Part shown: piece by piece, positions 1 to 13,976 of the stretch
Numbering within the stretch: the first letter of the stretch is position 1
Layout of the letters: each line of letters begins with the position of its first letter
Origin: Hypomesus transpacificus
Taxonomy: Eukaryota > Chordata > Actinopteri > Osmeriformes > Osmeridae
DNA length: 64,000 bases
Direction: 5' to 3'
NCBI RefSeq assembly: GCF_021917145.1
Contig: NC_061070.1
Coordinates: forward strand, 15,616,450 to 15,680,449
The notes under the pieces: generated by a model
Database searches by the model: none
What the model was told of the DNA's origin: nothing
The model's input: only the letters and a program-made list of their open reading frames with translations
Translations under genes and position numbers: made by a program

Positions 1-3000
1 CAGAGTAAGTGTTGAAAAAACTGAAACTTCGTGTTGATTTGTGTGTGTGTTTTTGTGTGCGTGTGTGTGTGTGTGCGGGTGTGTTCTTAAACCCAGTAGA
101 TGGCGATATAACCATGTGGACGCATCCTTCATTGCTCACCCTTTGTCCTAAGAAGTACATAACTTGTTCTTTTATTATCTGAATTGCGCTGTTGTTCTCT
201 CTGCTTGTTGGTTTTACCGAGACAAATCTTCTCTGACATCATAAATACCATACGAACCAATTGTGCTTTAAAAGGGGCTCACATTTGCCCTGGGTATTAG
301 GATTCATGAGAATAACCGTGGGTGTGCTGTAACATATCTGACCGTAAATACACTTAGTTGTAGCCACTTTCTCACATATTGAATTATAATTGGCCTTCAG
401 CTTTAAATCCTAAATTTGGAAAGAGATGTGATCATATTGGTTGTCATTGAGCTGAATGAGGATGCTCTTAAAGGCTTCAGATCTGTGGCAGTTAAGGACA
501 TTAAAAGGTCGGCAGTATTTAATGTGGCGATGCGTGTAGAATAGTAATTTCGAAAAAAAACCTCGGCTTCGATTGTGTCAAAACGAAAAATGACATGGTT
601 TCGAGAAATTGCTTACTCAGAATGCATTCTAACTTCCCTTGCACTGTTTTACGACCGCGCCATGACCTCTTTTTAAGGATCCCAATATTAATCCCCAATA
701 GTTGGATACATCGGCAAAATTGCTCTCACTTGGGCTACACTGACATGAGGGTCATTCTCTTGCCCATACAATATATTACTTACTGGCCTGCTATGCAGGA
801 ATTCGGCTATCGTTGGGATTAGTTGTTTGCGTGTACGCTATGTATTTATTGCTGAAGCGTTTAGTTTCCAGATATTTGTGGAATTCAAAAGTCAGGTATA
901 GATCTATTTATTTTATTGACCAAAACATTGATTCAGTAATTAGTCATATAATTTGTTTCATTTAATTAAATTCAATCTAAATTCAAACTTTTTACATCCT
1001 TTCTGATGAAATGTTGGGTCTTTGGGTATAACACTGCATTAAGTTGGGTGTCAAGGAAAATGTTAACCGAATTAAACTTGTAGAAATGAGGCGTTCATAT
1101 ATATATATATGTTTTTTTTATATGAAGTTGGTTGTAGTCTCAAAGTGGTTGTAGTGCTTAGTCTCAAACACTCTAAGCAACCTCACTGTACACTTTAAAG
1201 TGTAGAACCATTTGACAAAAAGGTTCAAGAAACAACAGAGCCCATTGGTTTTACAAATAAGCCTCGAAAAAAATCTTCTTATAAATATTCTTGTTTCAGA
1301 GACATTCTAGAGCATTTCCGTTTATTTTTTGTCTAGGGCCATGGCTTCCATACGACTACTATATACCCTTGAAAAGGTAATAAACGTCAACAAACACAAC
1401 ACTATCCAAAATAAATACATTATGAATGCAAATAACATCTAAATATACTCATGAATACAGAAACCCCGAAACAAAGGTTGCTTATTTGGATACACAATAT
1501 GAATGAACTATGAATCAAATATCATGGCACGTGTCCCTGTGTTTGGTAATAAAACTATAACAAGAAATAATTTTACTTTTGCCTCGCTTTGGAAACTACC
1601 TATTTTTTTTCACTCATTTGCTTGTACAAGTCAAGACGTGGTCAATATACCGTGCATTTCAGTCTGAATGTGGGCGGCAGCCGTCTCTCTCAGTATTACT
1701 TATTGAACTGCAAGAACTTTCAAATACCTTTTAATATTTGTACATATATGGAAGCGTATTACTTCTCATGTATTGTCCTCTTTATTGCAGGTCTTGATTA
1801 AAGAAAACAATGAATTAATATAGACGTCACAAAATGATCTATTTTAAATGTCGTCGTAGGCCTTAATTTGGCGTAGGTTAACGGTTACGTTTTAATGTTT
1901 AATTAGATACCATTTGTTGTTGACATTTATTCACATTAGATTAGCCTAATCTAATCAAATAATAGTCTAGGCCTAGGCCTACTGTAAATTGTTGCCCAAC
2001 ATAAATTCCCATCCGAAATACTAACATATTTGGAAATTCATTGAATGGAAATCCATTTTAGAGACACATAACTCTTACATCACCCAGCAACTGTACAAGA
2101 GACCAGTGAATTTAAAAGATTGCCATAGGCTTGCTCTGCATAGTTTGTGCTTTTGTATTTCATAGGAAAGTGGTGACAATGTCTATCTGTGACTCAGACA
2201 CCTACCTCTTTATCTGTGGTTATGGCTACTCACAGTACTTATCATTTCTCTCACTTTCATTCACTGGAAAATAATATGAGTATTTCTTTGAAGTCTGAAG
2301 CAGCCCAAGAGTGTGTCCTTGGGGTTCTGCTTCATGGAATAAACAACATCACTTTAGTTCATGCCATTTGAATGTTTTTCCTGTACAAATTATACAGTAG
2401 AGCACAATGACTCCTCTGTCTTTCAAAGGTAGGCCTAACTATTTTGTACAGAACATGTTGCTCATGGTTTAGCAGGTTGGTTTGCTTTTTAAATAATTGG
2501 TTGGGTTGAAGATACAGAGTATTTCTTATTTCGGCAATCATGACAGGAAATCGGGTGCTGCCTCACCAATTTGGCATGGTCAAGGCAGATAGAGATTAGG
2601 AGATAACAAACCAGTTCAGATTATTGATAATTGAAATGTATCTAGAGTTTGGGCCACCCATATGTATTTATGGCGAAAGAGACAAGACGAGTGCATGACC
2701 CCACAGGACCCTATAGATGTCAGGGAGATGTAGGTTGAGATCAACATTTATGTGGGACATGGTCATGGTGACATCACTTATGTCTCGGTATGTTCAGTGT
2801 TTATAAGGATTCACATGACGTGGAGTCACATGACGTGGAGTCACAGCTGTAGTTGTTTTGAGCAGATCAAACAACACTGATTCATTTCAGTGAATCTAAA
2901 GGAGATGGATGTTTGGAACAAGAAACTAAACTTAGAAATCCTGCGGGTCTTCTGTGGTATATATAGTCACAGGGATGTTGTCGATGACTGAGTCTATTTA

Positions 3001-6000
3001 TATTTTGATCCGTTTACTTGTGAGAGCAATGGCAAATAGGATGGCGTTAGAGGAGGAAGAAGCGGATTTTGTGTACGTGAAACCTATCTCCTTAGAAAGA
3101 AAAGTAGCGTACCATCAACACACAAAGCTGACACAAATTGCAGCTCCCCAAGGTGATTATTTGAAAGCCGTCTGACAGTACAGTATTGTTCAACATGGAG
3201 AAGGATATGGAGCAGGAAGACCTCTGTGTGGATGGCTGTGTCATGGAAATGAAAGATTGTTATCAAAAAACAACACTACCCTAACCTGCCTTACCCTTGC
3301 TGCCACCAAACGAGAAACTCTTTCTGAAACTCCCAATATTCAGTAAGGTTTGAAATACATATGGTCATACCTATGACACATCCTCATGTGTTTTTGATAT
3401 TGCCTAAGCAGGCAGGAAGTGTGTCGGTCAGCAACCACTTATGATGTTAATTTGGGTAGAGACAAAAATATATATTATTATTATCGGGATTGTGTATTGA
3501 GCCCAGAGAAAGTGGCTGCTAACTAACAATGAGGCCATCCAGCTCTGAAAGGTATAAGGTCATATTTCACTGTTCTTCCCTTCTCTCTGTGTTTAATGTG
3601 GTGTACAGTACTAGTAACGTCTGGAGATCCATGACTTACTGCTATGGTAACCAGAAACAAACTCTGAGGACATGACCTTTGCCCTTTCAAGCTGTGGGAA
3701 AAGACAAGTGTACAGTACAAGGCTGTATCCCCCTGTAATTGACTCAGTGATATCAATTTGGCAAAAAAATATGAATACTGTACCTTAATATGTGTTTCCA
3801 TTCACTCATTTCAACTAAGTAAATACATTACAAATGCATGGCAGAGGACAAGGGATTTGATGAAAATCCTAACTGAAATTGCACCATTTTAACCATGGCC
3901 TAAAGTAACTCACATGGCAGGCTGGTTTGGTTCACAGTTACTGTGAAAACGTACTACAAAGCCGACTCCCTGTACAGACGTATGTGTGTAGTGGTTGATA
4001 AACACACACACACACCGTGCAGACTTCTCACAGTTTTAGCTTGTGTGAGTTTGTGTGTGAGAGTCTATGAGGTTCATCAGCAGAGAAGGGATGTGAGAAG
4101 ATGTTCTGGGTGGAGGAGGAGCGCGTGGGCTTGTTTTGAATCCACAGATGGCACTAACCAAACACATAGGATGTTGAAATGTCACCCAGAAATACCAGAT
4201 CCTACAGGGTGAATATCACTCTGAATAATGAACTCAACTCGCCGTGAAAGCCACAAGCTTTTCGGTTTTGTTTTTCAGGCGTAAATTGTTTGTACTGCAC
4301 CTTGAAGTTAGGTTATCTTGTTAATGTCAAGAGGTTTATATTCTTGGAACTAGAGCCTGATATCCTGCTCATTCAATGTGAAAAAGGTGCTTTATCACCT
4401 ATTTTCTCAGTTTTCTTAGTCACTGCAGGCACTTCAGTTCTGTTTCTTTGAAAAAACCTTCTGGTTAAACTCACTGAATTCACAGGGTGTGTAGATAGTA
4501 GATTATAGCACAGCTTTTAGTTAAGCATATTAACACAGGGCAGATTAGTAGTGTCTTGCATTGTGTACTACAAACAACATGTTATTGATTTAAATTATCG
4601 GTTGATAATAGAATTTTGTCAAAATACATGATTCTGAAGTTTAGACTAATGACAGTAACTGTTTTGTGTTTGCATACACGCATATGTAAATGCTTGTGTG
4701 TGAATGCATTGGCATGTGTGTGTGTGTGTTTGAATGTGTCTACCGTATTGACTTCTACATATCTATGTTTTTGCTTTTGTGTGTGTTTGTGCTAGTGTGT
4801 GTGTCCCTACTCCCACTTGTGGTTGTGTGCGTTTGTGTGTGCGACTCAGCTTTGCTTTGTAGGAGACTGTGGGAGGCTTGCAGATATTTAACGACTTTCA
4901 CACTAGAACTAACTGTCTGCATACAACCAACACACACCTCTGGGCATGTGATTAAGAGTCTAATAAGTTATGTGGTTAACTCAACCTGTTGACTAATTAG
5001 CTCAACCATTAATCATATGGTCGGGTTGTTGTCATATCCTGTTAACGGTTTTATTGTTATAAAATAATCTAGAACCTTTTTTATACTTCAAAGCAAAATC
5101 TATTTTCCTTCTCATAGTTTTAGTTTGTGTAGGTAGTGACAGTGTAGAGAGAATTACGAGCTTGAGGTCACGTAAGATGGTTGCCACGGTGAATGTTGCT
5201 GACCTTGTGAAAAATGACCCGTGTTAAAATTCTCTCAGATTCTCTTGCTTGAGTTTCAGTACAGATCAAAGGGGTTATGGTAAGGTGTAGAGATGACTAA
5301 AGCGTATATTTGCAGATACCAATATTAACTGTAGCTAATTAAAAAATAGAATGCATGATTCATTATTTACTGTCATGAAATTACTCACTGGCAAAATAGG
5401 CCTTTAGATGAAAGTGAAAAGTCGAGTATGAGTTTTAAACCACTCTCCTCATTTTATAAATCGAGTGCCACAAAGCTATACTTCACAACGACTTCAAAAT
5501 GGATGTCTGGTGTTTTTAGAACAGTGCTGTCTTCATTTCCTTTGTTGTTCTTTTCTATACAATTCTGCCCCTTTGTCTAGTCTAAACTGTAATTTAGTTT
5601 TAGAGCGATGGTCTGTATTTTTTTTAGATCAGCAACTCAGTTCTCTCTCTGTATTTTTTGTCTCTGTCAAATTATCTGTGACTAGTAAGAGTGGAAAAGT
5701 GTTAATGGCACATCCCACTGCTTTGGAATCCTCTCAGTTTTTTACCACAGAACGCATCAAAGAACGCCCAACTCCTCTTTTGTATCATCTGACTAATTTG
5801 GCTACTTTAGAAAATGCAAAGTAAACCTAATGTTTTTTATGTTCACAAGCACTGTCATGTTTTTTGTTGAATTCAAAAATGGGTCAGCTTTTCTGGTCAC
5901 AACTGGATTTGTTTACCTGATTCAGGACCTAATTAACACATAACAAATCCAGTAAAAATTGTTGAACTCAAACATAATTTGTATTCAAATAAATAATTCT

Positions 6001-6993
6001 AAATGGACATAAGAAAATTGTTTTCTATGAAAAACTTAACCCACTTTTTGAAGGCCTCAAGGTGCCCGGATATGCATTTGTTAGTTAAAAAACAATTATC
6101 CACAGATACAAACCTGTGCCATCAGTTTGGCTATGTTGTATTCTCATTCATATAATTGCATATTTATGTCAAGCTTGTTTTCATATAAATAAATGTATAC
6201 TGTAAGTCATATTGAAACTGTGATGCTTTGGTTGATAATATTACAGACAGCAAAGGGGGAATTTGTCTCATGAACAGTTCTTTCACAACCCACACAGTTT
6301 CGATTGGAAAAATCTTTAACCTTTACAGCAACAATAAATGCTTAGTAGAAAAACAACGACAAGAGCAGTAGACAGCAGCCCAGAGTGTATATGGAGATTA
6401 TTTCTTAATCCCCACAGATCAACATGGCCTAATTTCAAATTATGTTAATTTATAGCAGAAATCTGACATGATAACACACATCACTGTTAATAAATTAATC
6501 ATGCATTAAGCAGTGTATTTCTTGATGTGATTTAGGTTCATCAATTGTAATTCAATTGTGTTCATAAATTATCTTTCCTGTTTCGTTCAGATAAGCATGT
6601 ATTGTTATTTTAACTCGTGCTGTGATCCATTTGTGCATTTTATAGATTCAGTTAAGCATACTTTAATGGTTTGTGGATGTGTTGTGTTGTAAATTATTTA
6701 AAGTGTGAACTGTGAGGGCTTTAAGATAAGAAGACTCGTTGACATCCAATTTTCAGTTGAAAAAGAGTGAATGACACATAGAATATTTGTTGTTCTAAAC
6801 TGTCATTATTGTTAATGGTTTGAGTCATTTTGATAGGTGTCAGATTACTGTAAACATCTTTGTTAGTGGGTGGCAGAAGGACTGTTGTTTCCACCTGCTG
6901 CAAGTATATGACTGATGTCTGAGAATTTAGTCCTGTCATCAGTTCCACATATTCAAGCAATATAATATTTTCATAACTCGGCTGGTCAGTGTT

Positions 6994-7071
<78 letters not shown>

Positions 7072-7860
7072 GACGGAGAGAGAGACAAAATTCTCAATTT
7101 CTTTTGTCATATCTTAGCCCAACTGACATTTTGCAATTCAAATGACAAATGTATTTGTAATTTGCATAGGTTTAGTATATTCTTCTTTACTGATGTATGG
7201 TAAAGGATCTTGTCGTTGACTAGGTTTGCTCTTTGCTTTTTAATGTTCTACATGTGGATGTTTTAAAAGACCTAGGTTGAATTTCATCCCTGTACAATAT
7301 AACACAAACATACAAAGGCCTGGCCTAGATTGGAGTTGTTATTATAACAGTATAGTATGTATGCTCTACACTATAGCTCACTATTAGTATATATGTATTG
7401 CTTCATGCTAAGGTACATATAATGTTAAATATATAAACTCTTTCTTTAGAATCCTGTGAGAATAACTGGTCTGTCTCTGGAGTTCTCCTCCGTAACTGTT
7501 CATCACCAGCGTGCAGATATTAGCTTCTCACTTCCTGTTCAAAGTTGTTTTGTTTACCATCACTGGTGCTATTTTTAAAGTAGGTCTCAGCTTTCAACTT
7601 GTTTGAAGTTTTATCCTTGTCTTTTGCTGTTTGATTCCAAGGGTTAGGATAAATTATGTTAGTGGAAACACCATCGACTTATTATGTGCTTAACACTTGG
7701 ATTGTTATCAGGCATGGCTTTGTGAAAATGTTATTATCTTGTATTTGGATCTTGGCTAATGTCCATTATGATTGACTAATTACTAAAGTAAGACCAAAGT
7801 ACTGTGTTTAATGAGTGGAGCCTAGTTCAGGAATGCCTCTCTGGCAGCGCACATCATCTT
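1..7860. other. Intergenic DNA, no gene recognised
   Basis: This A/T-rich, non-coding-looking sequence has only short chance frames. Visible content is a GT-rich tract at 40-80, an AT tract near 1101-1112, a duplicated 15-mer at 2811-2840, GT-rich stretches at 4690-4850 and a compound microsatellite at 6991-7086. I see no exon with a recognisable protein family on either strand. Confidence 0.5.
6991..7086. repeat. Compound (GT)n(GA)n microsatellite
   Basis: A run of about 13 GT units is followed directly by about 70 bp of GA repeats with a few interruptions. The 129-residue Ser/Leu-rich minus-strand frame across it is an artefact of the repeat. Confidence 0.95.
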
Positions 7861-7872
7861 ACTCATCAACAT

Positions 7873-8050
7873 GGAGTCAGATGGCTGAGCGGTGAGGGAG
7901 TCAGTCTAGAAATCAGAAGATTGCCGGATCATGTCAAATTACGTTGTGTCCTTGGGCAAGACACTTCACCCTATTTGCCACGGGGGGGAATGTCCCTGTA
8001 CTTGCTGTAAGTCGCTCTGGATAAGAGTGTCTGCTAAATGACTAAATGTA
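7873..8050 (+). mobile_element. tRNA-derived SINE, plus orientation
   Basis: The element has a tRNA-like head (agatggctgagcggtg as A-box region, gattgccggatc as degenerate B box). A central part reads cttgggcaagacacttcacc, and the tail gtaagtcgctctggataag is shared with teleost L2-type LINE ends. Other copies of the family lie at 19879-20070, 44616-44898, 55091-55268 and 63602-63779. Confidence 0.85.
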
Positions 8051-9631
8051 ACTACACCTGTGTTACTTTAAAGCCCATAGGTCCATGTCTGAAAAGGTAG
8101 CAATATAAATGCTGCATGGATACACGTACACTCACCAATGGTCAAATCAATATGTGAGTATCTTGATTGAACTACAGTAATAGAATGCTATACTACAATG
8201 TTTATGTATTCGTTTTTGGTGAATTCAGAACACAGGTCTGTTTTATTATGTACACCATTCGGCAAATGTCAAGATTTGGTCACTGAATGCTGTTTAGTAT
8301 AATACATCTCTATTTTAAACTGAGAAAGAGAAGTAAGGTAATAAAAACACAGGAGAAATGAGGATCAGACGAAGCACTGTGCCGCTGCTGCCGATGAACA
8401 CCGACATGAATCAGCCTGTGGTCACTCTCACACCCTCTCTACCATGACAGACTCAGACCCTCTCCACCATGACACACTCAGGGGTTAGCCAACGCCCTGC
8501 TACCCTACAATCTCTCTCTCAACCCCTCCTGTACGTAGGGCCATGTACAGGAGACATTTACTTATGACTATACATACTAGTCCAACGACATAATGGCTCT
8601 CCTCCCTCCTCTTCTCCCTCCTCTCCTCCCTTCCGTTTGGCTCTCCTCAATTCATTAACTAAAGTGGGGACCGTCCATTAAGTAGATATGATCAATAGGT
8701 GTTGTCCTAGTGGAGTTGACAAAATGTCTGCTGCCATGATCTCTGTGAACTGGTCTCAGCTGTCATTTACATTAGCACACACACGTGTTCTCATGCACAC
8801 GCACAGGCCAGCACAACTTCTCTTGTAAAGTCTACATAGCAACAGAAGCAGCCGGTAGACAACCACCACGACTCAAACGATGAGGCAACTGTTGCCTTGT
8901 TTGTGTGCGTGAATGTGTGTACGTGTGTGTGTCTGCGTGTGTGTGTGTGTACATGTGTGTGCGTGTGTGTGTGTGCATACATGTGTGCGTGCATATACGT
9001 GCGTGTACATGTGTGTCTGTATGTTTGTTTGTTTACAGCAGCTCCCAGTCTGTTTCCTGTGACTGTGACTATTTACATCCATGACATTTGGCAGAGCTCC
9101 CTTGGAAAGAAACATCAAAGATACTAAATGTCAAATGTACGTTTCTTTGTCGTAAAGCACGGCTTTGTGAGTGCATGCAGATCAGATGTATAATAATGTA
9201 TCCTGTGCTTTTATAGTCTGTAACTTAACATGACCTTATGTGTGTGGATGTCTGTGGTTATACAGTAGGCTTCAGGATTGCCATGAGACTACATCGCATG
9301 ACTTCTGGTCCCAGACGGTCACACTCCTGTGGTGCTTCAAAACCATCCAGCCTGTGCATTGTCTGTGTGTCTATGGATTCAGGGGTGGTTTCATAGTTAC
9401 TGTTGTGGCTGCTTCTCTTCATGTGATCAGAGATCACAGTGGAGGAATGGGTCCCCTCACAATGTGACTGGCCACCTTCTGTTGGCTGATTTCATAATAT
9501 CTCTCTGTGTACTGTTCAAGTTCAAGTCTTTTGTTGTCAATTGCACAGAACAACACAGGGTCAGACTAGGCAGTGAAACACGTATAGCCTCCCATTCCCA
9601 GATCACCAGAATATCCATTGCTCTCCCTCTC
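8051..9631. other. Intergenic DNA with CT-rich and GT-rich tracts
   Basis: No gene is recognised. A pyrimidine-rich stretch (8595-8635) and a long imperfect GT/CA tract (8900-9035) account for most of the open frames seen on both strands. Confidence 0.5.
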
Positions 9632-10080
9632 ACATTTACATTTATTCATTTAGCAGACGCTTTTATCCAAAGCGACTTCCAAGAGAGAGCTTTACAAAGT
9701 GCATAGGTCACTGATAATAACAACAAGATAGCCCAAAAAACATTGCGGGTAGCCAAAACATGAAGCACATATTATGAACAAATAAAATAAGTGCCAAAGA
9801 AGGGAAGAACCATAAGAGCATGTAGTTAAACAAGTTACAATTAAACAATATGAATCGCTATAAGTACAACAATTTAAATCAGTTACCACTAACCAACAAG
9901 AGCAACAAGTCTCTAAGCAAGAGTCATTGTGATCCTTGAGGAAACTAACATTGGGACCAGCAAACCATTCCTAAGTGTCGTTGTACTCCCGGAACAAGTG
10001 CGTCTTGAGCCTTTTCTTGTAGGTGGGAAGACAGTCAGTGTCTCTGATGGAGGTGGGGAGTTTATTCCACCACCTCTCAC
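9632..10080 (+). repeat. Dispersed teleost repeat ending in a 'ttccaccacctctc' segment
   Basis: It starts with acatttacatttattcattt and tagcagacgcttttatcc, the reverse of the common teleost SINE/LINE tail. It then continues through a segment (ccataagagcatgtagttaa) that recurs at 49383-49605. The later part (gtgcgtcttgagccttttct) resembles a dispersed fish repeat I recognise but cannot assign to a class. It marks the same repeat family that hosts the duplication breakpoint. Confidence 0.7.
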
Positions 10081-10135
10081 GCACCTACACCTCATTCACA
10101 TGAGTCGTTTCCCTTCCCTTACTCTGTAACTGTAT

Positions 10136-10226
10136 GGGAGTCAGATGGCTGAGCAGTGAGAGAGTCGGTCCAGTAATCCGAAGGTTGCCGGATCGATTCC
10201 CCGCCGTGCCAAACTGACGTTGTGTG
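10136..10226 (+). mobile_element. SINE head fragment
   Basis: The first about 90 bp of the SINE are present (gagtcagatggctgagcag, then ggttgccggatcgattcc as B box, then gacgttgtgtgt). The central and tail parts are missing and are replaced by a 49-bp tandem repeat. Confidence 0.8.
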
Positions 10227-10227
10227 T

Positions 10228-10413
10228 ACCCCACTGTTCCCATGTGACCAGACCTGCTTTCTGACTAGTCTTGGATACCCCACTGTTCCCATGTGACCAG
10301 ACCTGCTTTCTGACTAGTCTTGGATACCCCACTGTTCCCATGTGACCATACCTGCTTTCTGACTAGTCTTGGATACCCCACTGTTCCCATGTGACCCATA
10401 CCTGCGACCCGAC
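10228..10413 (+). repeat. 49-bp tandem repeat, about 3.8 units
   Basis: Units start at 10228, 10277, 10326 and 10375, each beginning accccactgttcccatgtga; the first three are nearly identical and the fourth diverges after about 30 bp. It follows directly on a truncated SINE. Confidence 0.95.
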
Positions 10414-10817
10414 CACCCCTTTTGGATTTCCCCTATTCTGGGCTCAATCTGCCCGGTTACTGACCCTGTATGCATGACTACTCCTGTTAACTATAAAGCC
10501 CCCACTTGCCACGCTATCTAAACTGAGCATCTCAGCATTACACAAGTATTTTAGTAAATAATGAGAAATGTAATTAAATATTCCCCTCTGATATCTGCTA
10601 TAGACACCCTTGATCCCCAACCAATTAATTGGCTTGTGTTGAAACTGCCTAATCTTCTGACGAATGAGATGGGATGGATTGTTCTAGCAAGACAAAGCTG
10701 CTGGCCATTCATCAGGAATTGGGATGAAGTGCCCCCTCAATAAATAATTCATGACACTTATCCTCCCAATGATGAAATGTGCGTTGAATGGCTGTCTTTG
10801 TGGTGAAATACGATTTG

Positions 10818-10859
10818 GGTATTTGTCATGTCCATTTTAAAACGGACATGACAAATGCC
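10818..10859. repeat. 42-bp near-perfect palindrome
   Basis: Arms 10818-10838 and 10839-10859 are reverse complements with two mismatches (core tttgtcatgtcc / ggacatgacaaa) and no spacer. Confidence 0.9.
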
Positions 10860-13800
10860 AACATTTCGTCCTTGTCATTCTTTCTCTCCATCGAAATGAT
10901 GAACACACACTTTAGAACTCCAGATCTTTGGTTTCTAATGGTTACAGTTTGTGGATGAACAGAATGTTGATGATTGAGGTTTTTAATTTGTCAGGCATGT
11001 TTTGGCGCCCTTTAATCATGGTGTCAAACCTGAGGTGTGTGTGTGTGTGTTTAGATGACAGGTCATTTCTCTGTGGGTGGCGTGACAGGGAGAGACCACC
11101 CTTTCTGTCTGTCTGAGACACTGAGACAAAAGTAGCTATTTTTGACTTCAGGGTATTTTAATGGTGTCTGTGTTGTAAGTGATGATACCAGCTGTGTGTG
11201 TGTGTGTTTCACAGCATCCTCTCTGCACATAAGACAGAACTACTTTCCAATCCCATCTGTATTTCATTGTTTTATGTATCTTGCTGTGAGAGGTTGACTG
11301 GGTGATTAATGGAGATAATTTGTCCTTTTGGTTGCTATGTTTAACGCAATAATTATTGCCAAAGGCACTAAAATGACCACCGTGCATTGCACTTTGCTAC
11401 AGGCTGTTGTTGAAATGACAAGACACTAACCAGTCTAACAATGCAAGTCCTACTTTTTTACTGACTTGATACAAATTAAAAATAACAAATGTTATTATTT
11501 AAGCAATCATTATTTATATAAATAATAAAATAAATATTAAATGAAACAACATTTTAATGTTGTGACTTAAGTTCTGGGTTTCTTTTAACTATTTAGGTCT
11601 TTACTCACAACTCCTGATACCTTTTCCTGTACGCCTTTTGCTGTTCCTCCAGGCTAGCCAACTACTGCTGACCCTCTGATCACAAACAGTACATTTAGTA
11701 TAAGAATGGGGAATTCTCTCTGGACTTGGAGGTTGCCTGGTATTTTTAGTTTTAAAATCATAGCTTGAATTTCCTTTGTTACGTTTAGCTACAGCCTATA
11801 TTCTCCCATTTCCCCCAAGTAAGACACATTCAAATCAAAACATAGACCTAATGGCTATAGAGAAGTTTTTAAAACAAAAGGAAGAAGATGGAGAGGAAAA
11901 AATATTTATTTTGGGTAGTCAAGCTGAATGAAACCAAGTTAACGCTTCCCTCTGACTAACTGAAGTTACTTGGCTCCAGTATACGTTTACACGTGTTTAC
12001 AATGCTTGAGTGAGGATGTGGCTTTTTGGAGACCAATATACTGTCAATAGCTGATGGAACTGTTGAGAGAGATTGGTGCTCGGGGCTCTGAAATAACAGA
12101 CTGTGGTTTATGAGCAAGAGGGAAAGACTGAAACGGAGGTTTGCTGATCATAAGAACTATGCGTTAAACTTAGACCATGACATTGGGGTTGCAAAAGTAG
12201 AATGGGATCGTAATATTAGATACAGTTGGTCAACTACAGTATATTTTTCTTTACAATGGATGTAAGGCGTGCTTTTATACTTTAGTTAGTTTAATATCAA
12301 AGATTCAAGCTACGATCTAAACAATTTTGTATGAATTTCACTATCAGCGAGCAGTTACACAGACTTGGGATGACTGCTACCTACCTATTCTGTTATAAAT
12401 TCTGTATTGTATACACTCATCTGTCAGGAGATTGTGTTTGCCCACAAATTAGTTCTCTCTCAATTTTCCCTCACCTTCTCTCCCTCCATTATAGATGTTC
12501 AGTAGAACCAGGATGACAGTGACAGAGGCCCAGCTTGTCAGCCAGCCTGTTATGGCCTCTCAGACCACAGTTTTAAAGACACACACAGGTACAGTATGGC
12601 TGAAACTTCCTGTATTCTGTTTCTGAGAGTCTGTTTTCTCCCCGCCCTGTAAAGTCTCACTGAGGCCTCTATCTGTCAATCACAAAGACTCTGTTCCTCC
12701 AGACAAGGACCAGACAAGCCTTGCGCTTTTAGAACACTCACATATCCTGCCCTGGAGGTGTTTGTGTAAGCAAAGCTTTATTCAAACAAAGATAAGTGAT
12801 GACATGAATGTGTTTGACAGTTTTAGAGCTTTTTTTAAAGTTTGAGAATAGACCGTCTTGCTAACTATAGTACATTCTAGTTTAGAAAGACCTTGCCTGA
12901 GGCTGTGCTTGCTACAAGCCTGCCAGTACTGACCTGACAGAGGAGAGAGGGAGGTGGAAAGAGACACCTCTGATGGTAACACTAAGCTGAGGTTCGCTAA
13001 TTGCAGTTTTGCAGTTTTGATTCCTGGGTTGTCAAGGACCGATTGCAGAAGTGATCCATTGATTCCTCTGAATTGCTCTGTTTCTCTGTAATGTAAAACA
13101 ACACACTATTAAATCATTTCAAAGTGAGGAAGTTGTGTTCATTTTTATTGTTCTATGCTGAGAATTACAACAATTACGTGTAACAGTTATTTACCTATAA
13201 ATGCTTTAAATATTACAATCTTCTTTTGTGAAGCTATCCTTCCATTTCAAAATAATGTACTTACTCAAGCTGCAGCTTAAAGCTGTCCGACTCTCTGTTA
13301 CACTCGTGTCCCATCCCTCAAGATATGTGATGGAGTAGTGCATTATGGGTCATGTTTGATGTTATCAGCAGTTTTTGAGTAAGCTAGGATTGTGATATCG
13401 ACCACCAGGTCAAGTTCACTGATAAGAGTTCTGGTCATGAAGGTTCCAGTATGGTTCAAGGTGAATAGGTTTGTGTACAGCAGGAGGTTGGTTTAGGTCA
13501 TAGAGTTCACCACAAGGTGATCCACGGTCACCTTTATGGATGCTCAAGCACATCATCTATAGACCTTTCTACGATGTCATTCAGGGCCACGTGCTACAGG
13601 GTTAGTTATCAGACGTGAAAACATGTACGTGCTTCACACAGACACACACAAACACACACTCCCACAGCTGGCTGTAGTTATCTGTCTATTCCAGGCTATA
13701 AAGGTTTTATCTCTGGTGGAGCAGGTTAGAGGCAGTGTATTGAGAGTGAGAAGGAAAAAGAACTGCAAGGTCACCTGAGAGAGACAAGCTCTGTGTTTTT

Positions 13801-13976
13801 AGTCTGTGTATGTTAAACCAGTGAAGCCAACTATTAGCTCAAATTGTTCCATCATACCACCAGGGCTTTCTAGCCAATGTCCGATGGTCCATTTTACTGT
13901 GGTCTGTTCCACACTCAGTTAGGTCTATGGCCGCTGTGTCACAATGACAGGCCAGCGGTTATTATTTTCCAGTATA

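Noticed and set aside
5465..5824. 119-codon plus-strand frame
   Set aside because: Composition and lack of any motif suggest a chance frame in intergenic DNA.
7804..8010. 68-codon plus-strand frame
   Set aside because: It overlaps the SINE at 7873-8050 and has no independent support.
8791..9127. His/Thr- and Cys/Val-rich frames on both strands
   Set aside because: They are translations of an imperfect CA/GT tract.
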